A stretch of 64,000 nucleotides of DNA from Streptoalloteichus hindustanus (GTDB lineage Bacteria; Actinomycetota; Actinomycetes; Mycobacteriales; Pseudonocardiaceae): assembly GCF_900129375.1 (NCBI RefSeq), contig NZ_FQVN01000001.1, forward strand, positions 930,001 through 994,000, read 5' to 3'. This document shows, one piece after another, positions 16,600-23,639 of the stretch. The notes below the pieces were generated by a model. The model saw nothing but the letters and a program-made list of their open reading frames with translations. It did not search any database and was not told the DNA's origin. The translations under genes were made by a program, and so were the position numbers. The first letter of the stretch is position 1; each line of letters starts with the position of its first letter.

Positions 16600-16630
16600 G
16601 GAAGTTACTCACATCGCGGAAGTGGGTCAA
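16600..16630 (-). promoter_or_regulatory. nagZ promoter with murein-regulon operator
   Basis: Minus strand: TTGACC (16630-16625), 17 bp, TAACTT (16607-16602). On the plus strand GGAAGTTACTCAC (16600-16612) overlaps the -10 box and matches the murR-like promoter element. CCAGG-TAACC-CCTGG (16587-16601) just downstream forms a further inverted repeat in the 40-nt leader. Confidence 0.65.
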
Positions 16631-16809
16631 CGACCGATCAGCGGAGCGTCGCCACTGGCGCGGGAAGTTCCAGGACCACCTTGGCGAGGCCATCGGCATC
16701 CGGGCAACCGCCAGTAAGAGGACACGGGGCGAACGGCCCGATGCGGTGGGCGGGAACCGGGAGGAGAAGCGGGGCGCGCACCGGATTCGGCGGCCGGCCC
16801 CGGACGCGA

Positions 16810-17047
16810 CGACGGCGCCCACCGGATGGTCCGGGGGCGCCGCCAGTCAGCGCGAGCGTGCGGGTTACCAGGCGTGCACTCGTGTCGTACTTCCAGGGCT
16901 CGGCGTCCGGCGTCCCGATACGCAGCCCCTTGTCGACAAGCCTCCCGCGGCGTGCTCGGCGTGGGTGCCCGGCACTCGCGCGCGGAGCCCTTCGGGGGTG
17001 GGCGGTGCTTCTCCTCGCATCGCCCCTGGCCTTCAGGTTGTCCGCAC
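16810..17047 (-). ncRNA. Candidate Ms1-type (6S-like) small RNA
   Basis: This gap downstream of the HAD gene has no credible protein but shows RNA-gene signals on the minus strand. TTGATG (17080-17075), 17 bp and TACAAA (17057-17052) form a promoter giving a start near 17047-17045. The 5' end GTGCGG (17047-17042) can pair with CCGCAC (16863-16858), continued by ACC/GGT and AGGC/GCCT: an interrupted closing helix as in 6S and Ms1 RNAs. A GC hairpin (GGCGCC-rich arms, 16841-16814) could end it, giving about 235 nt. In M. tuberculosis the Ms1 homologue MTS2823 lies just downstream of Rv3661, the HAD homologue, on the same strand; the position here is equivalent. Exact ends and identity are inferred. 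The flanks 16631-16809 and 17048-17213 show nothing else. Confidence 0.5.
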
Positions 17048-17213
17048 CTCCTTTGTAATCCGTGTCGGCCGTCACATCAAGGGCTCGGACGTGTGCACCG
17101 GTACAGGAACGCAGGGTGAGCGGTGCGCCGCTCCGTCGACCTCCTGACGTCGACCGTCGGCGGAGTAGCCGAGGCCAGCGGAGGCGGGATGCGCGACGCC
17201 GGGTGGCGTGCGG

Positions 17214-18050
17214 TCAGTCGTCGCCGCGGCGCCGGCGGCGCAGGCCGAACCAGGCCACGCCCGCGGCGGCCACCGCGCCCAGTCCCACCGCGGCGGCGGC
17301 CGCGACGGCAGCGCCCGAGGGAGTGGGGATCCGCGCCCGCAACGACACGGGGTGGGAGAAGGCCAGCACGGGCCACCCGCGCTGCACGGCCACCTTGCGG
17401 AGCCCCCGGTCGGGGTTGACGGCGGTCGGGTGGCCCACCGCCTCCAGCAGGGGCAGGTCGACGGCGGAGTCGGAGTAGGCGTGACACCCGGCCAGGTCGT
17501 ACCCCCGCTCGGCGGCCAGCTCGCGGATCGCGTCGGCCTTGCCCTCGCCGTGGCAGTAGAAGTCGACGCCACCGGTGTACCGGCCGTTCTCCACCACCAT
17601 GCGGGTGCCGACGCTGTGCGTCGCGCCGACCATCTGCGCGATGGGGGCGACGATCTCCTCGCCCGAGGAGGACACGACAACCACGTCGTGACCCTGCTCC
17701 CGGTGCTCGGCGACGAGCTGCGCCGCCTCCTTGTAGACCAGCGGGTCGACGATGTCGTGCAGGGTCTCCTCGACGACGGACCGCACCTGCTCGACGTCCC
17801 AGCCCGCGCACAGGGAGGTGAGGTGGGCGCGCATCCGGTCCGTCTGGTCGGCGTCGGCGCCGGCGAGCATGAACACGAACTGCGCGTACGCGCTCTTGAG
17901 CACGGCCCGCCGGTTGATGAGGCCTTCCTGGAGGAAGGGGCGGCTGAAGGCGAGCGTGCTGGACTTGGCGATGACCGTCTTGTCCAGGTCGAAGAACGCC
18001 GCGACCCGACCGCCGGTCGCCGGCGCGGGATCGCTGCTGACGTCGGTCAC
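17214..18050 (-). CDS. HAD-IB family phosphatase with C-terminal membrane anchor
   Basis: A 278-residue haloacid-dehalogenase phosphatase of the IB (SerB-like) group. Motif I is FFDLDKTV, motif II the Ser of VVSSSGEEI, and motif IV YSDSAVDLPLLEAVG; GEGKADAIRELA carries the motif III Lys. A C-terminal Ala/Gly/Val hydrophobic segment followed by RRRRR suggests a membrane anchor facing the cytoplasm. It is the counterpart of M. tuberculosis Rv3661 and stands divergently from ssd with the 6C RNA between them, as there. GTG 18050 is chosen because TATGCT (18063-18058) ends 7 nt upstream, as for a leaderless transcript; ATG 18062 is the alternative. The substrate is unknown. Confidence 0.82.
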   Translation of the reverse strand: MTDVSSDPAPATGGRVAAFFDLDKTVIAKSSTLAFSRPFLQEGLINRRAVLKSAYAQFVFMLAGADADQTDRMRAHLTSLCAGWDVEQVRSVVEETLHDIVDPLVYKEAAQLVAEHREQGHDVVVVSSSGEEIVAPIAQMVGATHSVGTRMVVENGRYTGGVDFYCHGEGKADAIRELAAERGYDLAGCHAYSDSAVDLPLLEAVGHPTAVNPDRGLRKVAVQRGWPVLAFSHPVSLRARIPTPSGAAVAAAAAVGLGAVAAAGVAWFGLRRRRRGDD

Positions 18051-18141
18051 GCCGCCCAGCATAGGTGTGGGTGACCACCTTTCCGCGCGTCCCTCGAACG
18101 GACGGGAGGCGTCACCCGGCAGCGGAGGGATACAGTAGAAG

Positions 18142-18234
18142 CGTCCGGTGTTCCACCGGACGGGTTCAGCTCGACCCCCCGGGGCTGAACTCCGGCGACC
18201 CCCGTCCCTCCCCCCTGGCGGGGGTCGTCCCATG
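18142..18234 (+). ncRNA. 6C small RNA
   Basis: Three hairpins follow one another: GTCCGGTG/CACCGGAC (18143-18161); GTTCAGC/GCTGAAC (18164-18190) with CCCCCC in its loop; and CGACCCCCG/CGGGGGTCG (18196-18227) with a second CCCCCC (18210-18215) in its loop. Two stem-loops each exposing six C residues define the actinobacterial 6C RNA. A -10 TACAGT (18131-18136) fits a start near 18142. The locus is the same as for B11/6C of M. tuberculosis, between the HAD gene Rv3661 and ssd Rv3660c, and the orientation with ssd is the same. The C-rich loops are thought to pair with G-rich ribosome-binding sites of target mRNAs. Confidence 0.85.
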
Positions 18235-18254
18235 TCCGGGGTGGTTCTCCCGCC

Positions 18255-18470
18255 CCCTTCCGGGCGAGGACCTGGCCTTTCGGCCACTCGCCGCGAGGCT
18301 CCTTCGCCCGGCTCGGCGAGGTCTCCACTCGGCTGGGCGACTCCTGTGCGGGCTGTCGGGTCTGCTTCCTGTTCGCCGCCCTCCCCTCGGATCGGAGCGT
18401 CGCGCCGACGAAGGCGAGACCTCCCCGCTCGATCTTGCCGGACCGCACTGACAGAAAGCGGCAAGGCCAC
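18255..18470. other. Hairpin-dense segment, possible structured RNA
   Basis: No frame here has the codon habits of the genome. Instead there is a nested set of helices: CCGGGCGA/TCGCCCGG (18260-18311) enclosing GGCC-TTTC-GGCC and CTCG-CCG-CGAG; GAGGTCTC (18318-18325) with GAGACCTC (18416-18423); CGTCG/CGACG (18398-18410); and CTTGCCG/CGGCAAG (18434-18465). Read on the minus strand the first inner loop becomes GGCC-GAAA-GGCC, a GNRA tetraloop. It may be an unnamed RNA or the ssd leader. High GC makes chance stems common. Confidence 0.35.
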
Positions 18471-18486
18471 TCCAACGGGCGCGGAG

Positions 18487-18514
18487 TTGTCCACAGGTGC
18501 TCCAGTTGTCCACA
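18487..18514 (+). promoter_or_regulatory. Pair of perfect DnaA boxes
   Basis: TTGTCCACA occurs at 18487-18495 and again at 18506-18514 in the same direction, 19 bp apart. This is the consensus DnaA box of high-GC actinobacteria. The pair lies 120-150 bp upstream of ssd, so DnaA could regulate or be titrated here. It is not an origin: no AT-rich unwinding element or dnaA/dnaN is present. Confidence 0.75.
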
Positions 18515-18636
18515 AGTTGATCTTGTGTGGTTGGCGGCGCGGGACCGGCGGTCCACCGTGATTTCGGCGCACGTGCGGTCCGGCGCGGACGAGGGTTCGC
18601 GGCCGTGGTGCGCGGGGACCGATCCGGGGGGATCAC

Positions 18637-19719
18637 ATGGACGCGACCAGGCCGCTCGTCCTGACCGACGACGGCGACCTGCTGGACGACCTGCTGCGGC
18701 TGGCCGCGGCGGCGGGGTGCGAACTGGAGCGGGCTCCCGACGCCGAGGCGGCCCGACGGCGGTGGGCGGCGGCGCCGCTCGTGGTGTTGGACGAGAACGC
18801 CGCCGCGTGCTGCGCGTCCGCCGCGATGCCGCGGCGGGGCGGCGTCCTGGTGGTCTGCCTCGGCGAGCCACCACCCCAGGTGTGGCGGGCCGCGGTCGCG
18901 GTGGGCGCGGAGAAGGTGCTCGCCCTGCCCGCGGCGGAGCAGTGGCTGGTCAGCGCCTTCGCCGACGCCCAGGAGTCACCGGGGCCGGTGGCCGGGCGGG
19001 TGCTCACCGTGCTCGGCGGACGAGGCGGCGGCGGCGCGTCGGTGCTCGCCTCCGCCGTCGCGCTCGCCTCGGCCCGTCGGGCCCAGCGGACCCTGCTGGT
19101 CGACTGCGACCCCCTGGGCGGTGGTCTGGACCTCGTCCTCGGCGTCGAGGACACGGACGGGATGCGGTGGCCCGAGTTGGCGCTCACCGGTGGTCGCGTC
19201 GCGGCGTCCTCACTGCACGCGGCACTGCCGACGACCGTCGTCGACGGCACCCCGCTCACCGTCCTGTCCTGCGACCGCGAGGGGGCGGGGCCGGAACCCG
19301 ACGCCGTCGCCACGGTCGTCGAGGCGGGCCGACGGGCCGGTGAGACCGTCGTCTGCGACCTGCCCCGGCACCTGCCGGAGACCGCGTTGGCGGCCCTCGA
19401 CCGCGCTGACCTGACGATCCTCGTCGTGCCCGCCGAGGTGCGCGCCTGCGCGGCGGCGGGACCCGTCGCCAGGATGGCGACCGAGCGGGGTGCCCACCTC
19501 CGCCTCGTCGTCCGGGGCCCGGCGCCCGGCGGACTCGCGGTGCGGGACGTCGCGAACACGCTCGACGTCCCGCTCCTGAGCGCCATGCGCCCCGAGCCGG
19601 GACTCGCCACCGCCCTCGATCGCGGCCGCCTCCCGCACCGACCGCGCGGCCCGTTGGCGCGCACCGCGCACAAGATCCTCTCCGCCCTCGACACGGCGGG
19701 CACGGGAGGTGCGCGATGA
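18637..19719 (+). CDS. ssd: Septum site-determining protein Ssd (TadZ/MinD-like)
   Basis: A 360-residue ParA/MinD-superfamily protein, the counterpart of M. tuberculosis Ssd (Rv3660c), which affects septation and heads tad pilus clusters. An N-terminal receiver-like domain (about 1-115) precedes the ATPase-like domain. Its P-loop is deviant: GGRGGGGASVLAS, lacking the Lys residues of KGGxGKT, so ATP turnover is doubtful. DCDPLGGGLDLVLG matches the second ParA motif. ATG 18637 gives the usual start. The stop overlaps tadA as ATGA, placing it at the head of a coupled tad operon, downstream of 6C RNA and DnaA boxes. Confidence 0.88.
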   Translation: MDATRPLVLTDDGDLLDDLLRLAAAAGCELERAPDAEAARRRWAAAPLVVLDENAAACCASAAMPRRGGVLVVCLGEPPPQVWRAAVAVGAEKVLALPAAEQWLVSAFADAQESPGPVAGRVLTVLGGRGGGGASVLASAVALASARRAQRTLLVDCDPLGGGLDLVLGVEDTDGMRWPELALTGGRVAASSLHAALPTTVVDGTPLTVLSCDREGAGPEPDAVATVVEAGRRAGETVVCDLPRHLPETALAALDRADLTILVVPAEVRACAAAGPVARMATERGAHLRLVVRGPAPGGLAVRDVANTLDVPLLSAMRPEPGLATALDRGRLPHRPRGPLARTAHKILSALDTAGTGGAR

Positions 19720-20903
19720 GCAGTGACCTGGTCGACCGGGTGCGGCACCGCCTCGCGGGGTCAGGAGTCGAGGTCACGCCGGCCACCGTCGCGGACGCCG
19801 TGCGCGCCGAAGCAGGTGGCGTGGTCGGCGACACCGACGTGCTCGACGCGCTCCGTCTGCTGCAACAGGAGTTCGTCGGAGCCGGGCCACTCGAACCCCT
19901 CCTGCGCGACCCCGCCACGACCGACGTGCTCGTCTGCGGGCCCAACGAGGTCTGGGTGGACCGGGGCGGCGGCCTGTCCCGGGTCCCCGGCGTCCGGTTC
20001 GCCGACGAGGACGCCGTCCGCCGGCTGGCCCAACGACTCGCCCTGGCCGCCGGACGACGTCTCGACGACGCCCAGCCCTTCGTCGACGGGTGGTTGCCGG
20101 CCACGGCGGGCGCGGGCGCGGCGACGGTCGGCTCGGTCCGGCTCCACGCGGTCCTCCCGCCGATCGCCGCCGACGGAACCTGCCTGTCGCTGCGCGTCCT
20201 CCGGCCCACGACCCACGATCTCGACTCACTTCTCCGCCTGGGCACGTTCGAGCCCGCCACGGCCTTCCTGCTGCGCTCGGTGGTTCGAGCTCGGCTGGCC
20301 TTCCTCGTGGTCGGGGGCACCGGGTCAGGAAAAACCACGCTGTTGGGAACGCTTCTGGGCTGCGTGTCGCACCAGGAACGTGTGGTGTGCGTCGAGGACG
20401 CCGGTGAGCTCAACCCGGACCACCCGCACGTGGTGCGGCTGGTCGCCCGACCACCGAACGTCGAGGGCGTCGGCGAGGTCACGTTGCGCGCACTGGTGCG
20501 CCAAGCGCTGCGGATGCGCCCCGACCGCCTGGTGGTGGGCGAGGTGCGCGGCGCGGAAGTGATCGATCTCCTGTCCTGCCTGAACACCGGCCACGACGGG
20601 GGTGCCGGCACGTTGCACGCGAACTCGCCCGAGGAGGTGCCAGCCCGGCTCGAAGCCCTGGCCGCTCTCGGCGGTCTGCCGCGTGCCGCTCTGCACAGCC
20701 AACTCGCCGCGGCTCTCCAACTCGTCATGCACATGCGCCGCGAACCCGACGGCCGCCGCGTGCTCGGGGCGATCGGGGTGCTGGAACGGGACGGTGACTG
20801 GGTTCGCGTGACCCCCGCCTGGACCCGCTCCGCGGGGTGGGGACCTGGCCGAGACCGCCTCGGCGCCCTCCTGGAGGCACGAGGGGTGAGCCCAGGATGC
20901 TGA
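19716..20903 (+). CDS. tadA: Tad pilus assembly ATPase (TadA/CpaF)
   Basis: A 395-residue secretion ATPase of the TadA/CpaF family that powers Flp-pilus assembly at the inner face of the membrane. Walker A GGTGSGKTTLLGTLL begins near residue 200; CVEDAGELNP is the Asp box, LRMRPDRLVVGEVRGAE Walker B and TGHDGGAGTLHANSPEE the His box. It overlaps ssd by 4 bp and the next gene by 7 bp, so the operon is translationally coupled. Length is typical for actinobacterial TadA, which lack long N-terminal extensions. Confidence 0.93.
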   Translation: MSSDLVDRVRHRLAGSGVEVTPATVADAVRAEAGGVVGDTDVLDALRLLQQEFVGAGPLEPLLRDPATTDVLVCGPNEVWVDRGGGLSRVPGVRFADEDAVRRLAQRLALAAGRRLDDAQPFVDGWLPATAGAGAATVGSVRLHAVLPPIAADGTCLSLRVLRPTTHDLDSLLRLGTFEPATAFLLRSVVRARLAFLVVGGTGSGKTTLLGTLLGCVSHQERVVCVEDAGELNPDHPHVVRLVARPPNVEGVGEVTLRALVRQALRMRPDRLVVGEVRGAEVIDLLSCLNTGHDGGAGTLHANSPEEVPARLEALAALGGLPRAALHSQLAAALQLVMHMRREPDGRRVLGAIGVLERDGDWVRVTPAWTRSAGWGPGRDRLGALLEARGVSPGC

Positions 20904-21724
20904 CCGCCGCGCTCGTGCTCGTCATGGCCGTTCTCGTGTGGCCCGCCACCCCGGCGCGTCGACGGCTGCGGGTCCTCCGATCAACCCTGCACGGAGGTGT
21001 GGAGCAACTCCTTCGCCGCTGTGCGGCGGCTGTCCCTCTTTCCACCCCGTCGCTGACCGTGCTCGGTGGGCTCGCGGGACTGCTCCTCGCCGGTCCGGGC
21101 GGCGCGGTCGCCGGTGCGGTGACGGTCGGCACCGTGTGGGCACGATGGCGAGCACGCCGCGCCGAAGCACAACGCGTGTCCGCTGTCGCGAACCTCGCCC
21201 GGGCGCTCCGGCTCCTCGTCGCCGAACTGCGCGCCGGAGCCCATCCCGCGACGGCGGCCGAAGGAGCCACGGCGGACGCCGACCCGCAGGTCGCCACCGT
21301 GCTGACCACCCTCGCAGCTGCCTCCCGTCTGGGCGGTGACATGAACCTCGCCCTGCGCGCAGCCTCGGGCGAGCACCCTGTCTTCGGCGACGCGTTGGAG
21401 GGACTCGCCAACGCCTGGGCGCTGTCCGAACGCTTCGGAGTTCCCCTGGCGGACCTGGTCGACGCGCTCTGCGCGGACCTCGACCACAGGGTCCGGTTCA
21501 CCCGGCAGGTGCATGCCGGGATGGCGGGCCCTCGGGCCACCGCCGCCGTCCTGGCCGCCCTCCCGTTGCTGGGAGTCCTGCTCGGAGAAGCCGTCGGCGC
21601 GAGCCCGTGGAGCGTGCTGACCACGAGCACGGCGGGTCAGGCGCTGCTCGCGATCGGCGCCTGCCTGATCTGCGCCGGCCTGACCTGGAGCGCCCGACTC
21701 ACCGGAAAGGCGGCACAGCGATGA
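20897..21724 (+). CDS. tadB: Tad pilus platform protein TadB
   Basis: A 275-residue type II secretion F-domain membrane protein, one of two platform proteins on which TadA works. It has an N-terminal hydrophobic segment (LTAALVLVMAVLVWPA), a further pair, then the cytoplasmic F domain with LARALRLLVAELRAGAHPATA and GDALEGLANAWALSERFGVPLADLVDAL, and two C-terminal segments. ATG 20897 overlaps the tadA stop by 7 bp. Its own stop overlaps tadC as ATGA. The assignment as TadB rests on order and domain; sequence alone gives the F domain. Confidence 0.85.
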   Translation: MLTAALVLVMAVLVWPATPARRRLRVLRSTLHGGVEQLLRRCAAAVPLSTPSLTVLGGLAGLLLAGPGGAVAGAVTVGTVWARWRARRAEAQRVSAVANLARALRLLVAELRAGAHPATAAEGATADADPQVATVLTTLAAASRLGGDMNLALRAASGEHPVFGDALEGLANAWALSERFGVPLADLVDALCADLDHRVRFTRQVHAGMAGPRATAAVLAALPLLGVLLGEAVGASPWSVLTTSTAGQALLAIGACLICAGLTWSARLTGKAAQR

Positions 21725-22446
21725 CAGCCCAGTCCGCCGCGGTCGCCACCCTGGCGGCAGCGCTGCTCGCCGCGCCGGGCCCTGCTGTCGCCCGCACCCG
21801 GCTCGTGGCCCTCAGACCGGATCATCCTTCCACCGCGCCTCGCCAGCTGAACTGGCTGCCGATGTCGCTCGTCGGAACCTTCGGGCTCCTGGTGGCCGGC
21901 CTGGTTCCCGGTGTGCTCGGTACGTTGCTCGGGCTCACCATCCCGGTCGCCGTGCTGCTCGGCTGGCGACACCGCGCCCAGCGCCGCGCCGTCGCCGCCG
22001 TCGCCGATCCAGCTCGTCTCGCCGCCGGCTGGGACCTCCTCGCGGCGTCCCTCACCGCCGGTCTTCCCGTGCCCGCCGCGGTTCGGGCCTGCCTCACCGG
22101 TCTGCCCGCAGCGCCAGCCGCAGTCCTCCGCAGGGTGGCCGAACTGCTCGCCCTGGGTGCGGACCCCGTGGCGGCATGGGCACCCGCCCTCGACCACCCC
22201 GACACCGCCCAACTCGCCAGAGCGGCCCGCCGCACCGCGCGTTCGGGCTCCGCCCTGGCCGACGTCGCCCGGCTCCTGGCCGCCGAACTCCGAGCAGAAG
22301 CCAAGGACTCGGCGGAGTCCCACGCCCAACGCGCCGGCGTCCTCATCACCGGCCCGCTCGGACTCTGCTTCCTCCCGGCGTTCCTCTGCCTCGGCGTCGT
22401 GCCGGTCGTGCTCGGCCTCGCCCGCCGCCTCGCGGAGTCCTGGTGA
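21721..22446 (+). CDS. tadC: Tad pilus platform protein TadC
   Basis: A 241-residue membrane protein with a second, shorter type II secretion F domain: DLLAASLTAGLPVPAAVRACL and the C-terminal LLAAELRAEAKDSAESHAQRAGVLITGPLGLCFLPAFLCLG with closing hydrophobic segments. It partners TadB in the pilus platform. The start ATG lies inside the tadB stop (ATGA, 21721-21724). An 82-bp gap with a fresh ribosome-binding site follows before the pilin gene, allowing the pilin to be made at a different level from the machinery. Confidence 0.85.
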   Translation: MTAQSAAVATLAAALLAAPGPAVARTRLVALRPDHPSTAPRQLNWLPMSLVGTFGLLVAGLVPGVLGTLLGLTIPVAVLLGWRHRAQRRAVAAVADPARLAAGWDLLAASLTAGLPVPAAVRACLTGLPAAPAAVLRRVAELLALGADPVAAWAPALDHPDTAQLARAARRTARSGSALADVARLLAAELRAEAKDSAESHAQRAGVLITGPLGLCFLPAFLCLGVVPVVLGLARRLAESW

Positions 22447-22528
22447 GGGGAGAGCCGCTCGACCCCCGCACATCGCGGAGACAACAGCACAGAACACGGC
22501 ACCACCGGTGCCAGGAAAGGAGTTCCTC

Positions 22529-22720
22529 ATGTTGCAACGAATTCTCGGTCGCGTGCTGGCGACGACCAGGGGTGACGACGGAATGAGCACCGCCGAGTAC
22601 GCGATCGGCACCATCGCCGCGGCCGCGTTCGCCGCGGTCCTCTACGCGATCGTCAAAGGAGACGGGATCATGTCCGCGCTGACGTCACTCATCAACCGCG
22701 CGTTGTCGGTGAACTTCTGA
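22529..22720 (+). CDS. flp: Flp/Tad major pilin-like protein (DUF4244)
   Basis: A 63-residue pilin precursor. The leader ends DDG, followed by MSTAEYAIGTIAAAAFAAVLYAIV: cleavage after the Gly would put Glu at +5 and Tyr at +6, the Flp-pilin rule, and start the hydrophobic assembly helix. This is the short DUF4244 form found in actinobacterial tad loci. AAAGGAG (22516-22522) lies 6 nt before ATG 22529, a strong site that suits an abundant product. It follows tadC and precedes tadE, whose ATG overlaps its stop by one base. The prepilin peptidase is not in this window. Confidence 0.88.
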   Translation: MLQRILGRVLATTRGDDGMSTAEYAIGTIAAAAFAAVLYAIVKGDGIMSALTSLINRALSVNF

Positions 22721-23226
22721 TGGGACGGGCTCAGCAGTACCGCGGAACTCCGTCTCATCCTCGGCGCGCGAACGTCGACGATACGGCAGCCTTCGACTGC
22801 GAACGTGTGGCAACGCTCGGCTTATGGCATCAGCGCCAGCGCTGGTTCATGAGGCGTGCGAGGCGATGTGGTCGTGGCGATCGCGGAGCTGTCACGGTCG
22901 AAGCCGCGATCGGGATCTGCACCGTGGTCGTCGTTCTTGCCCTTGCCCTCGCCGGAATCACCGCCGTGATCACGCAACTGCGATGTACCGACGCGGCCCG
23001 CGAAGCAGCCAGGCTCGTCGCGCGCGGGGAAGCCACTCGGGCGACGGAAGCCGCTCGGCACATCGTTCCGCGGGACGCCGACGTCGAGGTCCACGTCGAG
23101 GGCGAGACGGTACGGGTCGAGGTCAGTCACCAGCCAACGCATCTGCTTCCAGGAGTACGAGTCCGCGCCGAGGCCTATGCGGTCCTGGAGCCCGGAGCCA
23201 CCAACGAACGGGAGGCACCCAAATGA
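22720..23226 (+). CDS. tadE: TadE-family minor pilin
   Basis: A 168-residue pseudopilin of the TadE type. RGDRGAVTVEAAIGICTVVVVLALALAGI contains the cleavage site (G before AVTVE, Glu at +5) and a single membrane helix; the rest, about 95 residues, would lie outside. ATG 22720 overlaps the pilin stop (TGATG) and is taken as the start; ATG 22849, just before the cleavage site, would give a more usual leader, and the 43 residues between have poorer codon use. The stop overlaps the next gene as ATGA. Confidence 0.8.
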   Translation: MGRAQQYRGTPSHPRRANVDDTAAFDCERVATLGLWHQRQRWFMRRARRCGRGDRGAVTVEAAIGICTVVVVLALALAGITAVITQLRCTDAAREAARLVARGEATRATEAARHIVPRDADVEVHVEGETVRVEVSHQPTHLLPGVRVRAEAYAVLEPGATNEREAPK

Positions 23227-23639
23227 CTTCTCTTTCCTCTCCGGCGATTCCAGGCCGGAGCGTCCGACGAGTAGTGCGGCGACAACGCCAGTCGAATGAT
23301 CAAGGCTCGGTGACCTTGCTGGCAGTCGCGGCCATGCTCGCCTTTCTGCTCATCACAGCGGTAGCCGCCCAATTCGGCGCGGCGACGATCACGCGACGAC
23401 GAGCGGAAAGCGCGGCCGACCTGGCAGCGCTGGCCGCAGCGGCCCACGCGCTGTCCGGTGTCGACGCGGCATGCGACCGTGCGCGGTGGATCGCCGAGAA
23501 CATGCGTGTCCACGTCACGAACTGCCGTCTGGAGCAGTGGGACGCCCTGGTCGAGATCCGAGCTGCCCCGTCAGGGCCTCTCGGCGGTTTCCCCGCCGCC
23601 AACGCGAGAGCACGAGCCGGACCTCGTGCCCCCGCATGA
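23223..23639 (+). CDS. TadG-like pilus protein (Rv3654c-type)
   Basis: A 138-residue protein with one N-terminal membrane helix (QGSVTLLAVAAMLAFLLITAVAAQ), then RRRAESAADLAALAAAA, the signature of Tad/TadG-like N-terminal domains, and a short outer part ending PRAPA. It is the counterpart of Rv3654c in M. tuberculosis, also the last gene of that tad cluster. The start ATG is inside the tadE stop (ATGA). Full TadG proteins are longer with a von Willebrand domain; this short form lacks it. Third codon positions become less GC-rich toward its end and beyond. Confidence 0.78.
   Translation: MTSLSSPAIPGRSVRRVVRRQRQSNDQGSVTLLAVAAMLAFLLITAVAAQFGAATITRRRAESAADLAALAAAAHALSGVDAACDRARWIAENMRVHVTNCRLEQWDALVEIRAAPSGPLGGFPAANARARAGPRAPA

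Noticed and set aside
16638-17075. 145-residue minus-strand frame downstream of the HAD gene
   Set aside because: About a third of its codons end in A or T, it lacks a ribosome-binding site and family motifs, and the segment is better explained by an RNA gene.
18487-18514. Replication origin
   Set aside because: Only two DnaA boxes, no AT-rich element, and no dnaA, dnaN or parAB nearby.
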